Part shown: piece by piece, positions 8,637-16,596 of the stretch
How the letters are laid out: every line of letters starts with the position of its first letter
Numbering within the stretch: position 1 is the stretch's first letter
Assembly: GCA_002238725.1 (NCBI GenBank)
Contig: MPMX01000014.1
Location: 1-64,000, forward strand
Reading direction: 5' to 3'
DNA length: 64,000 nt
Origin: Rhodospirillaceae bacterium bin65
Lineage (GTDB): Bacteria; Pseudomonadota; Alphaproteobacteria; Bin65
Notes under the pieces: generated by a model
What the model saw: the letters and a program-made list of their open reading frames with translations, nothing else
Database searches by the model: none
What the model was told of the DNA's origin: nothing
Made by a program: the position numbers and the translations under genes

Positions 8637-9871
8637 ACGTCATTGCCAGAGAGAAGCTTCGACAGCGGGCGGACTACACGCACAAGTTCAATGCGAACAC
8701 AGGCCGGCATGGCTGGCTGCGGCTAACGCCTGCATATTCGGTAAAGATAGTAGAAGAGCTTATAGCCCAGTACGACCGACCCCGACGCGTGCTAGACCCG
8801 TTTTGTGGAACGGCCACAACCGCCCTGAGTGCTGCGTACCACGGGCACGAAGGTATCACGACAGACATCAATCCTTTCTTGGTGTGGCTTGGAAACGTGA
8901 AGACCGCGCATTTTCCCAGTACCACGACAGCGTCAACGCGCTGTGCATGTGCTCGGGTGATTGATGCGGTTAAGCGGAACTCGGTCGAACCAGCCGGAAC
9001 GCCGCCCATCCACAATATTGAGCGATGGTGGTGTACGGAAGCATTGGCGTTCCTGTGTAAGCTAAGGTCTGCTATTGAGGCTGAGAGTGAGAAACAATCT
9101 CCTGAAAGAAACCTTCTATTGGTGGCGTTTTGTAGGACGCTGATTGGTCTTTCCAATGCTGCGTTTAACCATCAGTCAATGTCCTTCAAAGATAATGCTC
9201 AATTGAGCATACCGTTCGGCGCAGAGATGGAACGGAGGTTCAGTGAGGACTTGTATTTTGTATTGGATGGTGCAGAGGATAACCCGAGCGGGACGGGACA
9301 AGTGGTGTTCGGAGATGCCAGAAAGTTGGAGCGCGCAGTCGATGGTCCTTTCGATTTGATAATTACCTCGCCACCATATGCCAATCGGATGTCGTACATT
9401 CGCGAATTGCGACCGTACATGTATTGGCTTGGATTTCTGGACAACGGTCGCGAGGCAGGGGAGTTGGACTGGTCGGCAATTGGCGGCACATGGGGCGTTG
9501 CGACTAGCAGACTTATCGATTGGGAACTGCCGAGCCAATCTTTTGCACATCCGCTACTCGATGCACCTTTAAGCAAAATTGCGCATGACAAGAATAAAAA
9601 TGGAGTTCTGCTCGCAAAGTACGTTGCCAAGTATTTCAGCGATATTTGGGAACACGTGAATTCGTTAGTATCGTTGGTCCAGAAGGGCAGCGAATTGCAC
9701 TACATCGTTGGTAACTCGACGTTTTACGGGGTGCTCCTGTCGGTGGAACGAATTTACGCGGCAATGTTGGAAGAAGTGGGGTTCGAAAATGTCAATTGTA
9801 GTGCAATCCGGAAACGAAATTCAAAAAAGGAATTGTTTGAATTTAATGTTTCTGCTCGGTGGCCTGGCTGA
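8633..9871 (+). CDS. DNA methyltransferase (amino-type, N4-C or N6-A)
   Basis: 412 residues, GTG start overlapping the endonuclease stop by four bases. The SAM-binding motif is LDPFCGTATT (about 54-63), followed by TDINPF. The catalytic motif IV is IITSPPYANR, with TSPPY at 245-249; this form is typical of N4-cytosine and some N6-adenine methyltransferases. About 180 residues separate the two and may hold the target recognition domain. It presumably protects host DNA against the upstream enzyme. The codon use and AT content differ from the backbone and suggest transfer as a pair. The last ~50 residues end FEFNVSARWPG. Confidence 0.85.
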   Translation: MNVIAREKLRQRADYTHKFNANTGRHGWLRLTPAYSVKIVEELIAQYDRPRRVLDPFCGTATTALSAAYHGHEGITTDINPFLVWLGNVKTAHFPSTTTASTRCACARVIDAVKRNSVEPAGTPPIHNIERWWCTEALAFLCKLRSAIEAESEKQSPERNLLLVAFCRTLIGLSNAAFNHQSMSFKDNAQLSIPFGAEMERRFSEDLYFVLDGAEDNPSGTGQVVFGDARKLERAVDGPFDLIITSPPYANRMSYIRELRPYMYWLGFLDNGREAGELDWSAIGGTWGVATSRLIDWELPSQSFAHPLLDAPLSKIAHDKNKNGVLLAKYVAKYFSDIWEHVNSLVSLVQKGSELHYIVGNSTFYGVLLSVERIYAAMLEEVGFENVNCSAIRKRNSKKELFEFNVSARWPG

Positions 9872-10019
9872 GATGGAGTGCGGCCTGCACAATTCTCGAA
9901 TGGTCCTTGGTGGTGGCTGTGAAGGTCGGCCTAACGGAGAAGGAAGTATACGCATAAAAGAAGTTGCTGCTACGACTCATGTTGTCCTCCGTCGGTTCCG
10001 TTGAGCTGTTGAAGCCATC

Positions 10020-10829
10020 ATGGCGCTAATTCCACCAGGTTATCTGAACGCGGTTGTTTCTTTGGGAACATCCGGTGAGTCGTTCCAACACATCGGTACG
10101 GGGTTTTTGTACGCCCATCCCCTAGCCGAAAAGCAGGGCCAGACACTGTATCGGGCATACCTGGTCACCAACAAACATGTGGCCGCTAATGCCATTACAG
10201 CTAATGCCATTACACATGTCCGGTTCAACGACCCAGAAGCGGGACTGACGGTAATGCGCATTGGATCCGTCGGGACTGGCTCGTGGACCTTCCATCCGAG
10301 AAGTGCGGATATAGCCGTGATGCCTCTTCTGGAGCATAGCCCCTTATGGAAGGGTCGGGATTTGCGAGAGCCGGGAATGTACTTGGGCGACGTATGCACA
10401 ACCTTTGGTGAAGGCGTTCAACCACTGGAGGGTGAAGGTGTATTCGTGATCGGTTTTCCTCTCGGACTGGTCGGTGACGCTCGCAACTACCCTATCGTTC
10501 GATACGGAGCCATTGCGAGAATCCAAGACTGGGTTCGTCGCCACCAAGATACGTTTCTTATTGATGCTCCCGCCTTTCCTGGCAACAGTGGCGGACCTGT
10601 AGTCCTAAAACCGGAAACCACCGCCCTTGCAGGAACAAGGCCGATCACGCACTGTCTCTTGGTCGGGGTTGTGAGCAAGCAACTTCGCAGTCGCGAGGTC
10701 GCTGTTAGCGAGCGGACTGGCGAGCCGCGTGTTGTATTCCAAGAAGATTCCGGACTTGCGGAAGTGGTACCGGTGGAAATGGTACATGAGACCGCCATAA
10801 AGGAAGTCTCGGACTACGAATCGCAATAG
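10020..10829 (+). CDS. Trypsin-like serine peptidase, cytoplasmic
   Basis: 269 residues without a signal peptide. The S1 triad is readable: His53 in VTNKHVA, Asp97 in SADIAVMPL and Ser190 in FPGNSGGPV. It lies 148 bases after the methyltransferase. Trypsin-like peptidases without export signals are recurrent parts of bacterial conflict systems, where they process effectors; a second one lies at 15053. Between residues 56 and 65 a five-residue unit ANAIT occurs twice, from a 15-base tandem duplication. Whether it belongs to the restriction-modification unit or acts with the later MBL/TM operon is unknown. Confidence 0.8.
   Translation: MALIPPGYLNAVVSLGTSGESFQHIGTGFLYAHPLAEKQGQTLYRAYLVTNKHVAANAITANAITHVRFNDPEAGLTVMRIGSVGTGSWTFHPRSADIAVMPLLEHSPLWKGRDLREPGMYLGDVCTTFGEGVQPLEGEGVFVIGFPLGLVGDARNYPIVRYGAIARIQDWVRRHQDTFLIDAPAFPGNSGGPVVLKPETTALAGTRPITHCLLVGVVSKQLRSREVAVSERTGEPRVVFQEDSGLAEVVPVEMVHETAIKEVSDYESQ
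10185..10214 (+). repeat. 15-base in-frame tandem duplication inside peptidase gene
   Basis: The 15-mer GCTAATGCCATTACA occurs twice in direct succession (10185-10199 and 10200-10214), adding ANAIT right after the catalytic His. The copies are identical, so the event is probably recent. Confidence 0.9.
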
Positions 10830-11108
10830 ATGGGAACCCTGAGCGACGCAGAGGTCGTGAGAGTTGAGGGGAAGGTAGCGCAACATTGATCTTGTGGTAA
10901 GGTCGTGTCCTGAGAGTAACGCCGGTTTGCAGGGTGGAGGAGTCGGAAGGAAAGGCCAATATTCATAAGGCGTCGAGAATACGAGGGTTTATGCTGTAAC
11001 TAGTAGTGTTTCCGAAAGCTCTACTAGCATCAACGGTGCGTCGGGTGGCTTAGGTCAATCTATGTCCTGTCAGGAACAATGCCGGAGAGCGACTCCCCCA
11101 CTCACATA

Positions 11109-11957
11109 TCAGTGGGCTGGATCAGCGGAGACAACTAATTGTTGGCATGGACTGCAACTGGTCACGATGAACGGAGCAGGGGGCAGCATCAGTTCGCGCT
11201 CGGCGACGGTGATGAAGTTGTTGCGCAAACCGTCGAACCAGAACTGGGTCCCGCCCGCCTCGCCGATGCGGGCGTAGAGATGATGCGGGTCCTGGACATG
11301 GCCGGTCGCGCTGGTCGGCGATGGGAACACCCAGTCGCGAACGCCTTCGGGCAGATCCGCGGCGGCGGTTCGGCGGCGTTCGAGTATGGCTGCGAGCTGA
11401 TTGGTGATGGGAAGCTCCAGGGGCACGCCCGTCTTGGTCTCCTCGACGCGGAAGGTGAGCGCGTCCATGTCGACCCGCTCCCAGCGCAGCGTCAGCACCT
11501 CGTCCCGGCGCATGCCGGTGTAGAGCCCGAACCAGAGAGCATCGCGGATCGCAGGGTTGTTGACCTCCGCCTCGATACCGGCACGCCAGCACGGCAGTAC
11601 CTCCGCCGGCGCCGAAATCTTGCGCCGCGCTTTGCGGTGAAACTTGCCGCCGCCGGCGAGCCAGAGATCGACCGGGTTGCGCAGCCCGTCATGGTCGACA
11701 CAGGGCCTGCGGTAGATCGAGCGCAGCAGGGACATCGCCCGGTTGGCGGCCGACCATCCATGGTCGGCAGTGATGCTGTTGAATCGGGCCTCGACATCCG
11801 CGCGGCTGATGGCGTCGAGCGGGCGGGTGAGCCAGTCACCCAGATACCGGTTGGCCTCGTAGCGGTAGAGATCGTTGGTCCGCTTCGAGCGGTTGGGGTT
11901 CATCATGTCGCTAACGCCGAAGATGATCGGGCCGTGTCTTCCTCCAACCGTCAGCAT
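11109..11957 (-). pseudogene. Tyrosine recombinase, truncated at both ends
   Basis: The frame encodes the core-binding and part of the catalytic domain of a phage-like integrase: the first catalytic Arg is in YTGMRRDEVLTLRW, and FWFDGLRNNFITVAERELML matches the family's HGLRNTFITVAE box with His changed to Asp. Similarity stops soon after, near 11168, before the LxxH and the nucleophilic Tyr; the remaining residues are unrelated. The N-terminal arm-binding domain is also absent. It cannot be active and is a second relic of earlier integration. Sequence upstream (to 12250) shows no clear missing half. Confidence 0.8.
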
Positions 11958-12422
11958 AGCGCCGCATCGGTGGGTAGCGGATCAGGCGGAACATGTCGCG
12001 TAGAAGCGCGTCTCTGGACGGTGGCCGAAATCGCATATGGCGACCTGATCCTCCAGCAGGTCCGGACACTGGGCTTGGATCTTGTCGGGATCGCCATAGG
12101 TGAGTGACGGGGCCGCTTGAGCGATCGAACCCTTTCGCTTCGACTGGGCACATCGCAGCGACCCCCACAGATCTCGAAGGTCGGCGATTAGCTCTTCTAT
12201 TTCGTTTCCGCGTCCCTCACGAGCCACGTCGCCATCCAAAATCATTCGCAATGCCGTGAACTAGACAAGAGTCCTCTTTTTTTGTAGATGCGGGTCCTCC
12301 GAGGATGCCGTGCTCGTTTCGAGTACGAATCCCTCGTTCGGAGATGCACATGCACAAACCTCGGGCATGACAAGAACAGGCTGATTCAAACTGAAACTCC
12401 ATAGGTGGAAGGAACGTTAGAA
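11958..12422. other. Intergenic stretch without recognised gene
   Basis: 465 bases between the broken integrase and the MBL-fold gene. A minus-strand ORF (11982-12251, 89 codons) ends YGDPDKIQAQCPDLLEDQVA... and may be a fragment, but I do not recognise it and it lacks support. The promoter of the MBL/TM operon should lie in the last ~150 bases, which are AT-richer. Confidence 0.4.
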
Positions 12423-13517
12423 ATGGGTTACGAAGTCGATGTAATCGGTGTCGGAAAGGAGTCGAAGAGTGGAGATGCCATCGCCTTACGGTGGGGGAAC
12501 CTTCATGGCGATAGGAATGATCAAAAAATAGTGCTTATCGATGGCGGCTTTAAGGAAACAGGTCAAGAAGTCGTCGATCACATCAAGAACCACTACGGGA
12601 CGACATCAGTCGACGCCGTAGTCTCTACCCATCCGGACCAAGACCACGTGAATGGCCTGCATGTCGTTCTGGACGAACTCACCGTGAAGGAACTGTGGAT
12701 CCACAAGCCGTGGGAGCACAATCAGGGACTTGCGGAGAAATTCCTGGACGGCCGGGTGACAGACGAAAGTATTGGACGGCGCCTTAAAGAAAGTCTCGAC
12801 GTTGCGGCTGACTTGGTAGCTAAAGCAGAGAGCAAGGACATACACATCGTTGAACCATTTTTGGGTGTTTCACTTTATGACCAAGAGGAGTTCCGTGTGT
12901 TGGGCCCTACGCGCGAGTATTACGAGAGTCTCATTCCGGAATTCGATGGTATGCCGCAGGCGAGGGCCACAATCGCCTCAATGCTTGCCGAGTTAACGGG
13001 GTCAGTGGCGCGTACGATGAGACGCTTTAAATCCACGTGGGGTGTAGACGCGCTGGATGATGAAGACACGACATCCGCCAAGAACAATTCAAGCGCCATT
13101 ACTCTGTTGACGGTAGACGGCCGTAACCTCCTCTTAACCGGAGATGCGGGGATCACGGCCCTGACTTACGCAGCCGACCAACTAGGCGCACTTGCAAGCG
13201 GTGGGAACTTGCGATTTATTCAGATACCACACCATGGGAGTCGACGGAACGTCGGACCCGCTATTCTCAATCGGCTAATCGGAGCGCCTGTACAGCAGGG
13301 TAAGTTACGCAACATAAGTGCAATCGCCTCGACTGCCAAAAAGGGGGAACCAAAGCATCCGAGGAAGGCCGTTATGAATGCTTTTACGCATAGAGGCGTG
13401 AGCGCGAAAGCGACAAGAGGCAACACCATCTGTCATCACTACGATGCGCCCAAGCGAGAGAGATGGTCGGCCATGGAGCCTGAGGAATACCACTGGAATT
13501 ACGAAGACGAGGAGTAG
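12423..13517 (+). CDS. ComEC-like metallo-beta-lactamase-fold hydrolase
   Basis: 364 residues from MGYEVDVIGV, with GGAAGGA upstream; a GTG at 12405 is an alternative. It is cytoplasmic, with no TM segments. The metal site is readable: THPDQDH (HxxxDH at 70-75), LLLTGDAG near 240 and IPHHGSRRN near 270. This is the form found in the ComEC/Rec2 nuclease-like subgroup of the MBL superfamily, whose members cleave nucleic acids or nucleotides. It starts a tight operon with two membrane proteins (gaps of 6 and 0 bases). The context points to a membrane-acting conflict unit with the MBL protein as nuclease or signal processor, which is inference. Confidence 0.8.
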   Translation: MGYEVDVIGVGKESKSGDAIALRWGNLHGDRNDQKIVLIDGGFKETGQEVVDHIKNHYGTTSVDAVVSTHPDQDHVNGLHVVLDELTVKELWIHKPWEHNQGLAEKFLDGRVTDESIGRRLKESLDVAADLVAKAESKDIHIVEPFLGVSLYDQEEFRVLGPTREYYESLIPEFDGMPQARATIASMLAELTGSVARTMRRFKSTWGVDALDDEDTTSAKNNSSAITLLTVDGRNLLLTGDAGITALTYAADQLGALASGGNLRFIQIPHHGSRRNVGPAILNRLIGAPVQQGKLRNISAIASTAKKGEPKHPRKAVMNAFTHRGVSAKATRGNTICHHYDAPKRERWSAMEPEEYHWNYEDEE

Positions 13518-13523
13518 TCCTGA

Positions 13524-14177
13524 ATGGAAAAGGACTTGAAGGCTCAGAACGCCTTGCCTCTGACAGCAATCTATGCTGGCACGTTTGTGCTGGTGGCGCT
13601 GGTTCACTGGGGCGTGGAGAAGGTGTTCGAATATTCCGATCAAATTGGTCAGCAGGCGCTCATGGTAGCAGCGATTACAGCATTCGGGGGAGCTCTTTCG
13701 CACGTCCTGCCGAATAATTGGAAGCATCCATTGGTGTATTGGCGACTGCGAAATGTCTTGTCGGGCCATCGTAGTCGGAGGATTTGCGAAAAGGACCCAC
13801 GATTGTTGCCCGGCGACCTTCAGCGAAGGTGGCCCGCGCTTTTCCTCAACGAGATGACCGAAGACGAGCAAAACGGTTACTGGTACAAGGAGATCTACCG
13901 CCCAGTGAGGAACGAGCCTGAAGTGTTGCAGGCTCACCGTAGCTTTCTTCTATTCAGGGATGCCGCAACAGGACTATTCTTGCTCCTCTTGGGCCTCCTG
14001 TCTTGGAAGGTGGTCGGTGAAGCCGTCCCGGTGGAGTCCGTGTCCATGTGGTCGGCGGGGATTCTCGCAGGAACGTTCGTGTTGGCAGCGCTGGCCGCGC
14101 GACAGAGTGGTGATCGAATGGTGGCAAATGCGGTGGCGGTCGCATCGCGGTCGGACGGGGGCTCTGAAGAAGGCTGA
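13524..14177 (+). CDS. Four-TM membrane protein paired with MBL protein
   Basis: 217 residues. Hydrophobic segments lie at about 13-33, 44-62, 150-168 and 177-195, with a ~85-residue soluble middle domain. That domain carries RRICEKDPRLLPGDLQRRWP and the block YWYKEIYRPVRNEPEVL followed by HRSFLLFRD. I have a memory of similar 'WY...VR..P.V...HR.FLLFRD' proteins next to MBL genes, but know no function for them. The gene starts six bases after the MBL stop and is followed without a gap by a second membrane gene. A pore- or membrane-perturbing effector is a reasonable hypothesis. Confidence 0.65.
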   Translation: MEKDLKAQNALPLTAIYAGTFVLVALVHWGVEKVFEYSDQIGQQALMVAAITAFGGALSHVLPNNWKHPLVYWRLRNVLSGHRSRRICEKDPRLLPGDLQRRWPALFLNEMTEDEQNGYWYKEIYRPVRNEPEVLQAHRSFLLFRDAATGLFLLLLGLLSWKVVGEAVPVESVSMWSAGILAGTFVLAALAARQSGDRMVANAVAVASRSDGGSEEG

Positions 14178-14675
14178 ATGGCGAGGACGCTAATGACCGA
14201 TACGAAGGAGGCTTCCGTGACAGGGTGGAGTAGGTTGTTCCTGGATGACGATGGGAATCCGTCGTCGATGCGTGTCATGTCGGCCATCGCGTTTGTGGCA
14301 TCGGCATACTTGGCGGTTGTCGAGGTCAATGCTGAGGTAACGGAACAGGCCGGTGATACTGAGCTGGTGTTCTATTTCTTGGCTGCGGCGTTCCTGCCGA
14401 AGGCACTCCAGAAATTCGCAGAGGGGTCGACGGGAGCGCCTGTGGAGGAGGACGCAGAAGGCAAGAAGGGGTGGTTCACCGACAAGAACGGCAATCCCTC
14501 ATCGGTACGTTTCATGGCGTTGGGCGCGCTGGTGGTGGCCATAGCCCTTGCCGCAATTGAGGTGCATGGTTGGGGATCCGGGCAGGAGAAGAACGAGCTT
14601 GTCTTGTATTTCCTAGCGGCGGCGTTTGTACCGAAAGCGATCCAGAAATTTGCCGAAGGAAAGAAGCCGAAGTGA
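14178..14675 (+). CDS. Membrane protein made of two tandem 2-TM modules
   Basis: 165 residues from ATG 14178, directly after the previous stop (TGAATG); ATG 14193 is an alternative with GGCGAGGA upstream. The protein is an internal duplication: module 1 (about 19-84) has FLDDDGNPSSMRVM, a TM helix, then ELVFYFLAAAFLPKALQKFAEG; module 2 (about 98-162) has FTDKNGNPSSVRFM, a TM helix, then ELVLYFLAAAFVPKAIQKFAEG. Each module thus contributes two TM segments with a holin-like pattern (D-G-PS-R before the first helix). Likely an oligomeric membrane pore or anchor of the MBL operon; no functional family is recognised. Confidence 0.65.
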   Translation: MARTLMTDTKEASVTGWSRLFLDDDGNPSSMRVMSAIAFVASAYLAVVEVNAEVTEQAGDTELVFYFLAAAFLPKALQKFAEGSTGAPVEEDAEGKKGWFTDKNGNPSSVRFMALGALVVAIALAAIEVHGWGSGQEKNELVLYFLAAAFVPKAIQKFAEGKKPK

Positions 14676-15052
14676 GAGCAGCGTTGTCGCTTGGATTCGG
14701 GCTACGCATCGAAACGCGCTTGTGCTTGTTCTGTCGTAACCTGCTGACAGCGGCCCGGCTGACCGCCGGAATTCCAATCGGGGTCTCGGTTCTCCGGTCC
14801 GCTCGAAACAATGGGTCACGACGCCGGTCATCGTAGCGAAATCGCGCGCGTGCAAACTCGGGGGCCCGTTTGTCCGCCTGTGTCCGTCGAACATCTATCG
14901 CTCCGTCTTGCGCCGATCAAGCCGCGCGGCGGTGTTTACATGTTGGATGTTCGGCCGCGAGACGTCGAGGGTTCCGTCGGCGAAGCGGCCGAGGTGCAGG
15001 CACGAATGGGGGGCACCGCGCGTCACATGTTTGCGTTCGGGGGAGCGAGGCG
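14676..15052. other. Intergenic stretch before second peptidase gene
   Basis: 377 bases with higher GC than the preceding operon. I see no supported gene. It breaks the compact operon, so the peptidase gene at 15053 probably has its own promoter, although co-transcription cannot be excluded. Confidence 0.4.
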
Positions 15053-16108
15053 ATGAAGGAGCAGTTAGGCAAGCCTGTGTCCACGCTCGAAGTGATGAAT
15101 AAGGACTCGATGAACATGTCGTGGTCGCTTGCGAGTCGGCTCAAGCTGGCATTGGCGGCGACGGAGTTCTTCGATGTCGAAAACCTCGAGCAAACGCGGC
15201 GGTTTCTAAAGGACGAGGTGGGAGCGGATCACCTGGGCGGGTCGCCAGGGCTCTCTTTGCTGGATTTCGTGCAGTATTTGGAGGTTAAGACGATCTTTCC
15301 GAAGAAGCCAAACTACTTGCGGGTTCGGCATATTGTGGCCCAAATGGCGTCGCTGGGGATGCTCGTTCCGGTGAGCCCAATTCGGCCCGGGCCGCCAGTG
15401 TTCGGAGAACGGTATCTTTGCTTCCGTGGAATGTTCGGAGAGCACTTCCGAGGGAACCTTTGGCTCGCTCCGCTCTTGGGGGCGGAACTGCTCTATGAAG
15501 AATGCAAGTCCAGTGTAGTGCAAATAACTGGACAGAAGAATGGTCGAACGGTCGGCGGAAGCGGCGTAATCATCCACTCGAACTACGTTCTAAGCTGTTG
15601 CCACGTGGTCGAGGAAGTCGAACTCGACCGGACGCAGACGTTCCAAGGACGACAATGCTCGCTGGACGTTAGCTCCATCCGCATTCATTCCACCGAGGAC
15701 ATCGCCCTCATAGGCATTGAAGATGGTCTGGATCCACTCAACGGAGCGGTGTTCCGGAAGCCGATCATCGCGCAAGGGGTCTACACAATGGGGTACCCGA
15801 GATTGCCGAACACCCGAGATGCCTCGCTCACGATTCAACAGGGAGCGGTGACCAACGAGCGCGTAACTTCGCTTGGCGGACAAGCTCTGTTTCTCTACTC
15901 GGCGATTTCCAGGCCCGGGAATAGCGGCGGGCCCGTGCTCTCCGAGGATGGCTATGTGGTTGGTATGGCCGTCGAAGATCACGCGGCGTCGTACGAGTCC
16001 GACGAGCTGTTTTCGCCGCACTACGCCGGCGTGCCCGCAGACGTGGTGGTGGAAGCCGTCGAAGAACTCGCACCCGATATCCAGTTGGTGGTCGAGAATC
16101 TGGAATAG
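15053..16108 (+). CDS. Trypsin-like peptidase with N-terminal helical domain
   Basis: 351 residues; the start MKEQLGKP follows GGGGGAG at a good distance, and the longer ORF in frame is a shadow. Residues 1-140 form an extra domain with helices (LASRLKLALAATEFF, RHIVAQMASLGMLVP), possibly a winged-helix or adaptor domain like those that link peptidases to sensors. The peptidase domain (about 150-340) has His184 in SCCHVVEE, Asp216 in STEDIALIG and Ser291 in SRPGNSGGPV. There is no signal peptide. This two-part design is what one expects of a regulated protease in a conflict system. The N-terminal domain is not identified. Confidence 0.8.
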   Translation: MKEQLGKPVSTLEVMNKDSMNMSWSLASRLKLALAATEFFDVENLEQTRRFLKDEVGADHLGGSPGLSLLDFVQYLEVKTIFPKKPNYLRVRHIVAQMASLGMLVPVSPIRPGPPVFGERYLCFRGMFGEHFRGNLWLAPLLGAELLYEECKSSVVQITGQKNGRTVGGSGVIIHSNYVLSCCHVVEEVELDRTQTFQGRQCSLDVSSIRIHSTEDIALIGIEDGLDPLNGAVFRKPIIAQGVYTMGYPRLPNTRDASLTIQQGAVTNERVTSLGGQALFLYSAISRPGNSGGPVLSEDGYVVGMAVEDHAASYESDELFSPHYAGVPADVVVEAVEELAPDIQLVVENLE

Positions 16109-16314
16109 CGGACGTCAAGATACTGTCGGTTTCTGGCCCTCGTCTGACAATGGCCTTCGGGGCTGTGAACGGGTCCGCATCGGCTACGGCAGGGCCTTAT
16201 GATGGTGGCAAGCACGAAAACTGGTGCCCGGAGATTTCGAACTGGCGCACCACCCAAGATTGCTGTATCTGGACGCCGCGACACCACGGTACACCCTAAA
16301 CGGAGGATGCCGTC

Positions 16315-16497
16315 ATGCCTCACGTTAATATTCGCAGGTCGAGCGAAGCGGTGGCGATTGAGACCTTGAACGAGCGTCCCACTATTGCTCTCGACGACGA
16401 GGCATGGGACGGCTTCGTTGCTGCGCTTGACGTGCCGGTGGAGTTGGAGGCCGCGGTCAAGGCACGCTACGCGCACGCGCGGCAGTGGGACCGTTAG
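16315..16497 (+). CDS. Small DUF1778/TacA-like antitoxin fragment
   Basis: 60 residues after a clear GGAGG at about 16303-16307. The C-terminal part IALDDEAWDGFVAALDVPVE resembles the neutralising tail of DUF1778 (TacA-type) antitoxins, which read 'l.e.w..Fl.aLd.P'. The N-terminal ribbon-helix-helix segment of that family is not recognisable, and no GNAT toxin gene follows. It may be an orphan or truncated antitoxin. Confidence 0.5.
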   Translation: MPHVNIRRSSEAVAIETLNERPTIALDDEAWDGFVAALDVPVELEAAVKARYAHARQWDR

Positions 16498-16596
16498 ATT
16501 CACTCACCTCTTCATATGATTCATGATCCAGTCGTAAATCCTCATCGTCGCATGCACCAGACGCATGCGATCGAGTTCGAGGCTGCTTGAGACCCA

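Noticed and set aside
11982-12251. An 89-codon minus-strand gene before the broken integrase
   Set aside because: No recognised domain, no RBS, and it overlaps regions without coding bias; left as unassigned sequence.
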